Assembly: GCA_003221035.1 (NCBI GenBank)
Contig: QHUB01000008.1
Span: 1 to 64,000 of the forward strand
From: Gemmatimonadota bacterium
Lineage (GTDB): Bacteria > Gemmatimonadota > Gemmatimonadetes > Gemmatimonadales > GWC2-71-9
Direction of reading: 5' to 3'
Length of the DNA stretch: 64,000 nt
The position numbers were made by a program, and so were the translations under genes. Below the pieces are notes generated by a model. It saw nothing but the letters and a program-made list of their open reading frames with translations, was not told the DNA's origin and did not search any database. Below are positions 6,416 through 14,830 of the stretch, piece by piece; within the stretch, counting starts at the first letter, position 1, and every line of letters begins with the position of its first letter.

Positions 6416-6931
6416 GTGGAAGCTCGTCGCGTTTTCGCCCTCGTCGCTGTGCTCCTCGCATCGAGCACGGCTGCCTGCGATCCCTATGCATGCGGGACTG
6501 AGGCCCGGAGTGCGTCCTATGCGGGGGCTTTGGGCCAAGCGGTGCCTCTCGCGTCTCCGCCCGCAGCGGGCGATAGCGGGTGGATTTTTCTGGAGCTCAA
6601 TGAATGGCGTGGTTTTGAATCGCAGCAGGGGGTGATCGCCGCTGTGAACGTGCGGGGATACGTTACTGCGGTGAGCAAACTCCATGTCCATGAAGGCGCA
6701 CCTGACCGTCCGGGCCGGATCCTATGGGAGTCCGCCAACGGCTACCTAGCCGGCGATTCGATTTGGCAAACCGGCATCAATCGGTTCGAGGGTCCTGGGC
6801 CATGGAGCGATCTCTGGACCTTGCTGGACAGTGGCCGCGCGTACCTCGAAGTCCATTCTCCACTTGGGGACAGCGTTGCGGGCGGGCTACGTCAAGTGTC
6901 GAGCAGTCCGTATTCACCAGCTTGTACCTAG
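6416..6931 (+). CDS. Hypothetical lipoprotein
   Basis: This gives 171 residues from GTG 6416, with GGAGG 8 bases upstream; the TTG at 6398 lacks such a site. The signal (RRVFALVAVLLASSTAAC) ends in a lipobox Cys. The mature region (PLASPPAAGDSGWIFLELNEWRGF..., GVIAAVNVRGYVTAVSKLHVHEGAPDRPG, LWTLLDSGRAYLEVHS) has the layout of a CHRD-like beta domain, where HVHEG and a GxAYLxVHT-like strand are typical. No enzymatic residues are evident. It starts 25 bases after an attC core, so it is probably the last recognisable cassette gene of the main array. Confidence 0.75.
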   Translation: MEARRVFALVAVLLASSTAACDPYACGTEARSASYAGALGQAVPLASPPAAGDSGWIFLELNEWRGFESQQGVIAAVNVRGYVTAVSKLHVHEGAPDRPGRILWESANGYLAGDSIWQTGINRFEGPGPWSDLWTLLDSGRAYLEVHSPLGDSVAGGLRQVSSSPYSPACT

Positions 6932-6971
6932 TCGGGGTTTTGGGGACCGCCGAGGATCGCCCGGAGAGAGC

Positions 6972-7304
6972 ATGGCTGCGCGCACGTTGAGAAGGAAATT
7001 CGTTGCCGGGTTGCTCACCGGGTTGCGCGTGGTGTGGCCCATCCTATCAGTCCTGCTGGGACTGATGATCGCGCTCGGCGTTATTGTCGGCCTGCGTGAA
7101 GGCTGGTCGCTGCACGAGTCGATCTATTTCGCCTTCGTGACCGGCCTGACGATCGGCTACGGCGATCTTTCGCCCCAGACACCGCTTACACGCATGCTGG
7201 CGATTGTTATTGGGGTGTGCGGATTGCTGCTGACGGCCCTGGTGGCTGCGATCGCCGTGAAGGCATTGACGGCAGCGACGAACGAAGGACCTGAAAATCA
7301 CTAG
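6972..7304 (+). CDS. Minimal two-transmembrane potassium channel
   Basis: The protein has 110 residues from ATG 6972 (GGAGAG upstream), chosen over the frame-extending start at 6831. It contains only the Ion_trans_2 pore unit. A first helix (VVWPILSVLLGLMIALGVIVGL) is followed by a pore helix (SIYFAFVTGLTIGYGDLSP) with the K+ selectivity filter TIGYGD, and a second helix (MLAIVIGVCGLLLTALVAAIAV). There is no cytoplasmic RCK/TrkA-N or cNMP domain, so gating is not obvious. Four copies would form a channel. It ends 4 bases inside the convergent VOC gene. Confidence 0.88.
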   Translation: MAARTLRRKFVAGLLTGLRVVWPILSVLLGLMIALGVIVGLREGWSLHESIYFAFVTGLTIGYGDLSPQTPLTRMLAIVIGVCGLLLTALVAAIAVKALTAATNEGPENH

Positions 7305-7696
7305 TGTCCCGGCTGGAAAAGCTCGATGGGATTCCCATCGGGATCCTCGATCTGAATCTGCCTGCCTCCGGGACCAATCTCCATCGCGTTGCGAAACGTG
7401 ATCCCATTATTGCGTAGCATCCCAATCGCTTCCGGGAGATCTTGGACGCGAAGAATCACGCGATTGTACCCTCCAGGGCCCTGCGGTCCGCCACTGGGCA
7501 ACGGCCGTGAACCAGACGCTTGCGGGCCGCTCAGGTGAATCTTCAATGTCCCAAGAGCTACGGTTGCGAACGCGGGAAGCTGCTGATACTCAACGGCAAA
7601 GCCAAGACGCTCATTATAGAACTCGACGGCGCGCTTTACGTCCGTGACCAAATAGCGGACGCCGTGAAAGCCGATGATGCCCAGGTCGTGTGGCAC
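7301..7696 (-). CDS. VOC (glyoxalase/bleomycin resistance) family protein
   Basis: The 131-residue single VOC unit shows paired beta-alpha-beta-beta-beta modules. The first is GVRYLVTDVKRAVEFYNERLGF with a metal-type His in IHLSG, and the second ends IQIEDPDGNPIELFQPGH with the usual metal-binding Glu. Substrate is unknown; the family includes dioxygenases, glyoxalases and drug-binding proteins. It starts at GTG 7696. It is convergent with the K+ channel gene and 56 bases downstream of the kinase stop, so it may be read through from that gene. Confidence 0.87.
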   Translation of the reverse strand: MPHDLGIIGFHGVRYLVTDVKRAVEFYNERLGFAVEYQQLPAFATVALGTLKIHLSGPQASGSRPLPSGGPQGPGGYNRVILRVQDLPEAIGMLRNNGITFRNAMEIGPGGRQIQIEDPDGNPIELFQPGH

Positions 7697-7752
7697 GGTG
7701 GCACTGGTTGATTGATGTGTCTCGCGATCAGAGGCTTAATCGCCGGGAGGCA

Positions 7753-10700
7753 CTAGCCGGTGGAGAACCCCGGCGCCAGCATATCCGTGAAGCTCTTTGG
7801 TTGACGTACGCCCTGCGATCTCAGCCAGACGTCCGCCTGAGTTATCAGCTCCGCTCCTGCCGTGCCGCCAATCAGCTCGCCCTGACGCCGGCGCGCGGCC
7901 GTCGCAAAGGCCGTCATGTGCGCCGCCTCGAATTCAGCCACAGCCTTGCTCAATAGTTCAACGGCGTCTGCCTGGCCTCGGGCGACGCGCACGGCAGCGA
8001 GCACGAGATGGGCGAGAGGATCGGACCAGGGTCGTTCCTCGCGCGCGATTCGGCGCGCGTCGCGCTCGGCGCTCAGCAGTAGCGGTGCGGGATCGCGCGC
8101 TGTCGCTGTGGCAGCCAGCGCGCACCGGGCGCGAAGATGAAACGCTTCGAGCCGAATCACTTGAACACGAAGCACCATCGATCGTGCCAGCGCACGCCAC
8201 CGCGCGGTCACGCGCTGCAACGCGTCGAGCCCATGGCCGGCGTAGAGGTCGACTTGAACCTCCGCAAACAAGCCGAAGTAGCGCTGCAGATGAAACCCCG
8301 TAGCCGACCAGCTTGCCATCGCCTCACGGATCGCTTGCTGCGCACCGCTCACGTCTTCCTCCATCAGCCAGGCGACGATGGGCCGCCCCGCCGCGACATC
8401 GGCCGCCGCGTAGAGGTCGCCCCGCTCGCGGGCCTCGCGCAGCCGCACGGGCACCCGGCGCGCCAGTTCGGCGAAATCGCCGAGGTAATAGAGCGACGAG
8501 CTCGCAAACGTCTGTGCGGTATTGACCTCCCACACCAGCCCGGTGCTCTGCTCGCGAAACACGCGCTCGGCGCGCTCGCAGGCGTCGCGCGCTGCTGCGA
8601 ATTCGCCCATGTAGAAGCTCGTGATGCCGGCGGCGAACGACGCGTAAGCCAGCGCGTCGGGCTGGTCGATCGACTCGGCCACCGCGCGCGCTGCTGCTAC
8701 GAGCCTCATCGCCCGCGCGCGACTGCGGCCGCCCTCGGTAGAGACAAAGCCCGCCTCGGCGGCCAGGGCGCGTGCGACGCGAAACGGCTCCCCGGCGCGC
8801 AGCGCCAGCAGCAGGTGCAACGTCTGAAAGTCCGCGGCGCGAATGTTGTCAACGCGCGCGAGGCCGATAGCCACTGCCCAGCAGGCGTCGATACGGCTGA
8901 GCAACCCAGGGTCGATCTGCTCGGCGCGCCGCTCGGTGAAGCGGAGGCCGCGAATTCGCAACAACGCCCGTCGCAGAATCAACCGGACCAGCGCATGCTT
9001 GGGTGAGCGTGCCAACCGCAACCCGACGGCGCTCAGCACGGTTTTCACGACTGTCAGCCCGCGGTCGACGTGGCCCGAGCGCAGCAGCTGCTCGGCGGCG
9101 CGCCGTCGCAGCTCGCCGGCGTCGAGGTCCCGCACGTGCGCAGCGGCGGCAAGAAACGCCTCCGCCGCTTCGGCACCCCGGCCGGCGTTGGCGAGGGCCT
9201 CGCCCAATTTGATCTGCAGTTCCGACCTGACCCGGCCGGTATCGCGGGCAAGCTCGAGCGCGCGGCCGTAGAAAACAGCGGCCCGCTCGAACGCGAGCGC
9301 CCCCGCCGCTTTGTCGCCTGCCTGCAACGCGCACGTCGCCGCGTGCTGGCGCTGGCCGGCCGCGAGGTAATGCTCGTACAACGTTTCCGGATCGCCGGCG
9401 CGGTGGGCTTCCAGCGCTCGAATGAGGCGCAGGTGTATGTCCCGGATAGAGGCCGGGTCGATCCGGGCCGCCAGGGTCTCCCGGATGCGGTCGTGATAGA
9501 ACTCGACGCGTTCGACCGACGTCGACGCCCGCAGCAGATGTTCCGCCTGCAGCGCTGCGACGAGCGGGCGCTCGTCGCCTGTCATTCTAGCGACATCGCG
9601 GATTACGACCGCGTCGGTAGGGCCCGCGGCGACGGCGAGGGCCTCGAGAAAGTTCCGGGACCCGTCCGGCAGCTGTGCCACGCGCGCCTCCAACATCTCG
9701 CCCAGGCTGATCCCGCTGGGACCGGTGCGCTGCTCCTGACGAGCCAGCACCGCATACCGGACGAGTTCTTCTACGAGGAAAGGATTGCCGGCCGATTCCC
9801 GAACGATGGCGTCGACCGACTGACTGTCACTCTCGGCGTCGAGCAGCTGTCGCGCGAGACGTGCGGTTTCGGTGGGAGAGAGCGGGTCGACGCGAACGTG
9901 CTGCGCGCGCTTGGCATTCAGCAACGTGGTGAGGAACGGATGGGAAGAGATCTCCTCACTCCGGAAGCAGGCCACCAGGAGAATCGGCGGCGGGTTGGGA
10001 GGCGCGAGCAGATACTCGAGCAGCAGGATGCTGTCGGCGTCGCCCCACTGCAGGTCATCGACGTGCAGTAGGACCGGCCGCACCGCGGAGATGCGCCGGA
10101 ACAACTCACGCAGCGCCGCGAAGGCCCTGCGCCGCATCTGTACGGGATCCTGGATTCTCTCGCTCGGCCATTGCAATTGCGAGATCTTGTCTACGCGGCC
10201 GAGTACGGGAAACAGCTCGACAACGAACAGCGCGTCGTCGGGAAGCATGCGCGTCAATTCCGCGTCCGGAAGGCTCCGGAGGAACTGGGTGAGACTGTCG
10301 ACAATGCCGTCCACCCCCTTGTAGGGCATCGATTCGCGCGCGTAGCAGCGCCCCCGCAGCACGATCGGGTCTGCGTCGCCGGTGAGCCGTCGGAGAAAAC
10401 GATCTACCAGCGCGCTCTTCCCAATCCCGGAAGGCCCGTGCACGTAGACGGCCACCGCCTGCCCGTCGCGGGCCGCGGCGAACGCGTGATCGAGCTCGGC
10501 CATCTGCCGTTCTCGTCCGATCAACGGCGCATCGACGGATGGCGTGGCAAGACGCAGCGCGGGGGCGCGCTGCCGCGCCGCCCCCAGCCGTCGGAGCACG
10601 GCGTCGCCGTTGGGGCGGCGAGCCGGATCGCGCTCCAATAGCTGCATGCAGAGCTCGACCAGGTCCGCCGGCATTTCGGAGTCTCGCGTCTGCGGGCGCG

Positions 10701-11385
10701 AGGGCTCGAGGTTCCGCTTCTCCGAAAGGACCTTCAAAGGCCGACCGATGAACGGCGGTTCACCGGTGAGCGCTTCATACAGCATGCACCCCACGGAGTA
10801 CCAGTCACTGGCGGGAGTCGCCTGCTGCTCGGCCTGTTCGGGCGACATGTACTCGGGGGTGCCCCAGATGCCTTCCTCGACGGTATGCACTGGGCTGTCG
10901 CGCAGGACCACATCGGCGGAAATGCCGAAATCGAGAATTACGACGCGGCCTTCCGGAGTCACACGCACGTTGGAGGGTTTGAGGTCCCGGTGCAGCTTTC
11001 CCGCGCGATGGATGGCGGTCAACCCCTGGGCAAGCTGAATCAGCGCCGCCCGGAGGCGTGTTGCATCCACTTCAGTGGAGCGCACGAATTCCAGAAACCC
11101 GCCGCCGTCGACCAGTTCCATGGTGAAGAACCAGTGGTCGCCTTCACCGACGAGCTCATACAGGGTCACCAGATTCGGGTGAGCGATGTCGGCGAGAGTG
11201 CGGAATTCTTTCTTCAAACGATAGATCGCGTTGGCATCCGTCCATCGGAGCGTCTTGAGCGCGACCACCTCGTCGCGAACATGATCGCGGGCGGCGTAAA
11301 CCACGCCCATGCCGCCGGAGCCCAGTCGCCTGAGGATCTGAAACCGCTCGGTTCCGCGAAACTCGTCGCCAGCGAACGACATCAC
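7753..11385 (-). CDS. Ser/Thr protein kinase fused to AAA ATPase and TPR region
   Basis: The 1210-residue cytoplasmic regulator has three parts. Residues about 13-275 are a complete Hanks-type kinase: LGSGGMGVVY glycine loop, VALK lysine, HRDLKPSNV catalytic loop, ILDFGIS metal loop and GTPEYMSPEQ activation segment. Residues about 290-500 are an AAA_16/STAND-like ATPase with Walker A GPSGIGKSAL and Walker B LLHVDDLQWGD. The C-terminal 650 residues are alpha-helical TPR-type repeats, as in MalT-like and LuxR-like STAND proteins. No membrane helix or DNA-binding domain is visible. Such fusions are thought to sense a ligand through the repeats and gate the kinase. The start is GTG 11385 or ATG 11382. 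Confidence 0.93.
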   Translation of the reverse strand: MMSFAGDEFRGTERFQILRRLGSGGMGVVYAARDHVRDEVVALKTLRWTDANAIYRLKKEFRTLADIAHPNLVTLYELVGEGDHWFFTMELVDGGGFLEFVRSTEVDATRLRAALIQLAQGLTAIHRAGKLHRDLKPSNVRVTPEGRVVILDFGISADVVLRDSPVHTVEEGIWGTPEYMSPEQAEQQATPASDWYSVGCMLYEALTGEPPFIGRPLKVLSEKRNLEPSRPQTRDSEMPADLVELCMQLLERDPARRPNGDAVLRRLGAARQRAPALRLATPSVDAPLIGRERQMAELDHAFAAARDGQAVAVYVHGPSGIGKSALVDRFLRRLTGDADPIVLRGRCYARESMPYKGVDGIVDSLTQFLRSLPDAELTRMLPDDALFVVELFPVLGRVDKISQLQWPSERIQDPVQMRRRAFAALRELFRRISAVRPVLLHVDDLQWGDADSILLLEYLLAPPNPPPILLVACFRSEEISSHPFLTTLLNAKRAQHVRVDPLSPTETARLARQLLDAESDSQSVDAIVRESAGNPFLVEELVRYAVLARQEQRTGPSGISLGEMLEARVAQLPDGSRNFLEALAVAAGPTDAVVIRDVARMTGDERPLVAALQAEHLLRASTSVERVEFYHDRIRETLAARIDPASIRDIHLRLIRALEAHRAGDPETLYEHYLAAGQRQHAATCALQAGDKAAGALAFERAAVFYGRALELARDTGRVRSELQIKLGEALANAGRGAEAAEAFLAAAAHVRDLDAGELRRRAAEQLLRSGHVDRGLTVVKTVLSAVGLRLARSPKHALVRLILRRALLRIRGLRFTERRAEQIDPGLLSRIDACWAVAIGLARVDNIRAADFQTLHLLLALRAGEPFRVARALAAEAGFVSTEGGRSRARAMRLVAAARAVAESIDQPDALAYASFAAGITSFYMGEFAAARDACERAERVFREQSTGLVWEVNTAQTFASSSLYYLGDFAELARRVPVRLREARERGDLYAAADVAAGRPIVAWLMEEDVSGAQQAIREAMASWSATGFHLQRYFGLFAEVQVDLYAGHGLDALQRVTARWRALARSMVLRVQVIRLEAFHLRARCALAATATARDPAPLLLSAERDARRIAREERPWSDPLAHLVLAAVRVARGQADAVELLSKAVAEFEAAHMTAFATAARRRQGELIGGTAGAELITQADVWLRSQGVRQPKSFTDMLAPGFSTG

Positions 11386-11534
11386 CCCTCGATTCGCGCC
11401 CGATGCGTAGCATCAGCGCACCGCAGCGTAGACGCACGGCGCAATGCTCCAACCTGCGGGTCGATGTGCGAGCGGTCAATCCAACGGACCTGCGAAGAAG
11501 GATTTGTGACCGGGGGACCGACTGTGGAGAGGTG

Positions 11535-13529
11535 TTAGACGGCGAAAGGATAGGTGTCCGGCATCCCCTGACGCGCCGCGACCCCGAGGGGCTCGACGGC
11601 ATGCGTCGCGTCGAACCAAATCCACTCGTCGAACTGCCGTGGCAGGACGGCGTGAAAATAATGGCTCTGAAGCTCCGTTTCAGGCCGGTAGATCACGCCG
11701 ATGGCACGCTCGAGTCGTTCCGCGCTCAGCTCGCGCCGCAGTTGCGAGTCGGCGCCACGGAGCAACAGTAGAAATGACGCGACTCCGCTCTCGTGACAGA
11801 GGCGCTCATAGCTGCGCTGATGCGACGGCACCACGCGCTTGATCTCCATCGGGGCATCCCAGTCCGAGGCTGCAGCGACGGTGCCATGATCGGTGCCGAA
11901 ACCCACCAGGTAGCCGTCATCGCCATACCGGGACCGCACCAGCTGACCGATGTTGTACTCGCCGCGCGCCGACATTTCCGTCCACGCCGCATCGCCGAGG
12001 TGCGAGTTGTGCGCCCAGACGACCGCCCGCGCGTCGGCTCCGCGGTGTCGCAACACGGCCTCCAGCGTATCAAACATGTGCTGGTCCCGCAGATTCCATG
12101 ACTGCGCCGAGCCGTAATACATCGCACGATAGTACGCTTCCGCGTGTGCCACCAATCCCGCGTTGCGTTCGGCGTCGAAGAAGCGCTCGGGATCGTGCTC
12201 GGCGAGACGGGCGCGCTCGCGGACCATGTCGGTGAGCATGGCCACGACGTCGCGTTCGCACGCGCGGTAGCGCCCGGATAACACCGCCGCGCCGTACGCC
12301 GCCGGATCCTGCTGCCAGGGTTCGAGACAGCCGTAGCGATGCCGCGCGACGCGCGCAGTCTCTGGATCCACGTCATCGAGATATCGGACCACCGCCGCGA
12401 TGGAGCGGTGGAGACTGTAGAGATCCAGCCCAACGATTGCCACGCGAGCGTCCGGCTCGCAGTCGTCATTGTGCGCCTTGAGCCAGTCCACAAACTCCGT
12501 CATCTGATGATTGGCCCACATCCACGTCGGGAAGCGGTCGAACGCCTGCTCGGGATGCGGTTGCACACTGGTGCCCCGGACGTAGCTGTCGAGGCGCTGC
12601 GCTTCCGGCCAATCAGCCTCGAGGGCGACGACGGTGAATCCCTTTCGCTCGATGAGCTCGCGCGTGATTCGCGCCCGCATCGTATAGAACTCAGCCGTTC
12701 CGTGGGACGCCTCGCCCAGACACACGACGCGAGCCTCGCCGATGCGCTCGAGGAACGGCTCGAGGGAGAGATTCTCGATCGTGTCGAACGACTCAGCATG
12801 GCGGGCGATACGCGCCGGCAGCGTGGCGGGGGCGGCGGGGGCGGCGGGGGCGCGGGGGCGCGCCGGCGCCATTTCGTCTGCCGACCATCCGGCGGTACCG
12901 ATCAGCGGGACAAACGCCACGGCGCCGAGGTTCTCCTCGGCCCACGTATTCTCACCGGTGCGGCGGATACGCAGCAGGTTCTGCGCGCGCGGGGTCTCGC
13001 CGACCGGAATCACGAGCCGACCGCCGATCGCCATCTGTTGCTTGAGGGCTTCCGGGACGACCGGCCCGCCCGCGGCGACCATGATACAGTCGAATGGCGC
13101 ATGCTGCGGAGATCCCAGGGTTCCGTCTCCATGCCGGATGTGCACGTTGGTGTAGCCCAACCGGCTGCAGCGCTCCGTGGCTGCATGGGCCAGGCTGGCG
13201 TGGCGTTCGATCCCGTAGACCTGCGCCGCAATGCGGCTCGCAACGGCGGCGGCGTATCCGGATCCGGTTCCCACATCGAGGATGTTGTCGGTCGATTCGA
13301 TCTCGAGTGCCTCGAGCATGAGCGCGACGATATACGGCTGCGAGATCGTCTGCTCCTCATCGATCGGCAGCGGGGTATCCTCGTAAGCGAATTCCACCAA
13401 CTCGTGCGGGACGAACGCTTCGCGCGGCACCTCGGCCATCGCGCGCAGGATCTCCGGGTCGCGGATATCCCGGGCCGCCAGTTGCCGTTCGATCATCTGG
13501 TGTTGGGCGGAACTGCTCGAAACAGCCAT
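11535..13529 (-). CDS. Protein-L-isoaspartate methyltransferase fused to erythromycin esterase domain
   Basis: From ATG 13529 the protein has 664 residues (GTG 13547 is an alternative). Residues about 5-205 are a PCMT domain: AMAEVPREAFVP, TISQPYIVALM, and the AdoMet loop ILDVGTGSGYAAA. An Ala/Pro-rich linker (APAAPAAPATLPAR) leads to an erythromycin esterase domain with ARVVCLGEASHGTAEFY, FTVVALEADWPEAQ and WAHNSHLGDA, the Glu and His positions of the Ere family. PCMT repairs isoaspartyl residues; the Ere-type domain hydrolyses esters or is of unknown role. A second, free-standing Pcm is encoded at 31641. The fusion is uninterrupted. Confidence 0.93.
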   Translation of the reverse strand: MAVSSSSAQHQMIERQLAARDIRDPEILRAMAEVPREAFVPHELVEFAYEDTPLPIDEEQTISQPYIVALMLEALEIESTDNILDVGTGSGYAAAVASRIAAQVYGIERHASLAHAATERCSRLGYTNVHIRHGDGTLGSPQHAPFDCIMVAAGGPVVPEALKQQMAIGGRLVIPVGETPRAQNLLRIRRTGENTWAEENLGAVAFVPLIGTAGWSADEMAPARPRAPAAPAAPATLPARIARHAESFDTIENLSLEPFLERIGEARVVCLGEASHGTAEFYTMRARITRELIERKGFTVVALEADWPEAQRLDSYVRGTSVQPHPEQAFDRFPTWMWANHQMTEFVDWLKAHNDDCEPDARVAIVGLDLYSLHRSIAAVVRYLDDVDPETARVARHRYGCLEPWQQDPAAYGAAVLSGRYRACERDVVAMLTDMVRERARLAEHDPERFFDAERNAGLVAHAEAYYRAMYYGSAQSWNLRDQHMFDTLEAVLRHRGADARAVVWAHNSHLGDAAWTEMSARGEYNIGQLVRSRYGDDGYLVGFGTDHGTVAAASDWDAPMEIKRVVPSHQRSYERLCHESGVASFLLLLRGADSQLRRELSAERLERAIGVIYRPETELQSHYFHAVLPRQFDEWIWFDATHAVEPLGVAARQGMPDTYPFAV
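12825..12859 (+). repeat. G-rich tandem repeat in inter-domain linker
   Basis: Three to four copies of a GGGGGCGGC-like unit occur on the plus strand with four G5 runs, encoding the Ala/Pro linker of the PCMT-Ere fusion on the minus strand. The run pattern could in principle form a G-quadruplex on the non-coding strand. Confidence 0.7.
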
Positions 13530-13593
13530 ATTGCGGTCATACCCCACGGTAACGCGCGGAGGGGGATGGGGGATTAACTCTTAGGTTTCCGGA

Positions 13594-13668
13594 CTGGCTT
13601 CAATGCTCGGCGGCCGCGTTAGTGATCATTCCCGCACGGCGCCGCAGCTTCCGCGCGTCTCGTTAGGG
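13594..13668 (+). repeat. Degenerate attC site
   Basis: The right arm GGCGCCGCAGCTTCCGCGCG and core GTTAGGG (13662-13668) match attC right halves. The left part (ATGCTCGGCGGCCGCGTTAGTGATCATTCC) keeps only a rough version of the left arm and loop, with no RYYYAAC core. The DUF2695 gene starts 7 bases after the core, as in a cassette. Confidence 0.6.
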
Positions 13669-13675
13669 AGCAACC

Positions 13676-13939
13676 ATGATAGACGACGACATCCCAATCT
13701 CACATGCCGACCTTCGCGATCTGTTCGAGCGGCTCGATCGCGCAAGCATGTCCGGTTACCAATGCCGTCACACGTTTGCCGTGACGAGGGAGTTTCTCAG
13801 CCAGCGAGAGCTTGCCGTTGAGCCGATCCTCGAATGGCTGGGGGAGAACGGCGCGGGCTGCGATTGTGAGGTCATCTTCAATACCGCGCCCGAGTGGGAA
13901 GAGATCGTCGGGTATGTGCCACCGGACGACACAGAGTAG
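13676..13939 (+). CDS. DUF2695 domain protein
   Basis: The 87-residue acidic protein matches the DUF2695 pattern: a Cys-His pair (QCRHTFAVTREFL), then ELAVEPILEWLGENGAGCDCEVIFN with the CDCE motif. The Cys/His set could bind a metal, probably Zn, but the family function is unknown. It starts with ATG 13676, eight bases after a degenerate attC core (AGGGAGCAACC gives a Shine-Dalgarno). A second degenerate attC follows at 13950-14020, so this looks like an isolated, ageing cassette away from the main array. Confidence 0.85.
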   Translation: MIDDDIPISHADLRDLFERLDRASMSGYQCRHTFAVTREFLSQRELAVEPILEWLGENGAGCDCEVIFNTAPEWEEIVGYVPPDDTE

Positions 13940-13949
13940 GTTGTTCGCT

Positions 13950-14020
13950 ACGGCATGTAGCCGGCGGCCGCGCTCAATAGATCCAATGACTGCAGGGCTG
14001 TCCGTGCGCTAGCATTAGGC
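13950..14020 (+). repeat. Degenerate attC site
   Basis: GCATGTAGCCGGCGGCCGCGCTCAATAGATCC resembles the left arm and loop start. GTGCGCTAGC followed by ATTAGGC resembles the right end, with the core G lost. Both outer cores are mutated, so recombination is unlikely. Its position right after the DUF2695 stop supports the attC origin. Confidence 0.45.
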
Positions 14021-14042
14021 ACCACGCGTAAAGAGGAGGGAT

Positions 14043-14348
14043 ATGCGAATCACAATTCCCGTTCTCGTCTCGGCTCTCGTTTCGGCGGCAGCGACGGTGA
14101 GTGCTCAAGCGCATCCGCTCAGCCATCTTTCGTTCCCAAGCAAGCCGCTGCTCACGATCCGGACTTACGCGTTCGGGCCGAGCACAGCACCGACTTGGGG
14201 TGCGTCGAGGTCCAGCAGTACTTGTCCCATGCCCGTCTATCGCATGCGCGGCCCAGTCACAGATCCCATGGCGGTTGGTACTGGCGGGACTCCAGAGTCG
14301 ATGCCGGTCGCCAGGAGCGGGTGCTGGAATCCGCTCTTCCCCGAGTAA
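14043..14348 (+). CDS. Small exported hypothetical protein
   Basis: A 101-codon frame starts at ATG 14043, seven bases after a strong AGGAGG. It encodes a clear signal peptide (MRITIPVLVSALVSAAATVSAQA, cleavage after AQA). The mature 78 residues are rich in Pro, Ser and Gly, with two Cys (STCPMP, SGCWNP) that could form a disulfide. No family is recognised. The good ribosome site and signal peptide support translation, but the low-complexity mature region leaves open that the 3' end is frameshifted or relic. Confidence 0.5.
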   Translation: MRITIPVLVSALVSAAATVSAQAHPLSHLSFPSKPLLTIRTYAFGPSTAPTWGASRSSSTCPMPVYRMRGPVTDPMAVGTGGTPESMPVARSGCWNPLFPE

Positions 14349-14393
14349 TAGGGTGGCGCCGCCGCAGCCGGTTCATCAATCCTGGGAGGGCGG

Positions 14394-14828
14394 ATGCTCC
14401 GTCTAGTTATCGCGGCGAGCGCTTGCCTTTCTCTGCTGCTCCCGCCATCCCGGTGGTCGTCCCAAGCCGCTTCACTCATCGAGCACGATTCGACAGTCGC
14501 GCGACCCGAACCGGGGCCGCACGAGGGCGGTGGCCAGAGTACCGCGTACTCGTTCTTTGCCCACGCCCCGAAGCTTGGGCTCGTCTTTCGCAAACGGGCG
14601 CTGCATCCCGGGGCGGCGATCGGATACCACCGACAGGACGAGGACGAGATCTATTACGTCTTGAGCGGCACCGGCGTACTGACGTTGAACGGTGTCGAGT
14701 CGGTCGTGGGGCCTGGGACGGCGATTCTGACTCGGACGGGGAGCTCTCACGGCTTGCGGCAACGGGGCTCGGAGGACCTGGTCATCATTGTCGCTTATCA
14801 GCAGCCAAACAATGTTCGCGCGCCGTAA
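14394..14828 (+). CDS. Exported cupin domain protein
   Basis: The 144-residue protein has a signal peptide ([19 protein letters not shown]...) and one cupin fold. [29 protein letters not shown] is motif 1, with a His/Glu metal set (H..D.DE), and [18 protein letters not shown] is motif 2 with its His. The metal site looks complete, unlike the cupin at 5918. Substrate is unknown; its exported location suggests scavenging or signalling. The start follows GGGAGGCGG. An attC-like remnant GATTAGGC lies just after the stop, hinting at a former cassette. Confidence 0.85.
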   Translation: MLRLVIAASACLSLLLPPSRWSSQAASLIEHDSTVARPEPGPHEGGGQSTAYSFFAHAPKLGLVFRKRALHPGAAIGYHRQDEDEIYYVLSGTGVLTLNGVESVVGPGTAILTRTGSSHGLRQRGSEDLVIIVAYQQPNNVRAP

Positions 14829-14830
14829 GA

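Noticed and set aside
8137-10071. Long plus-strand ORFs (289 and 333 residues)
   Set aside because: They are antisense shadows of the kinase-AAA gene, rich in Arg, Ala and Gly with no domain motifs.
12339-13577. 412-residue plus-strand ORF
   Set aside because: Antisense shadow of the PCMT-Ere fusion, which has complete motifs on the minus strand.
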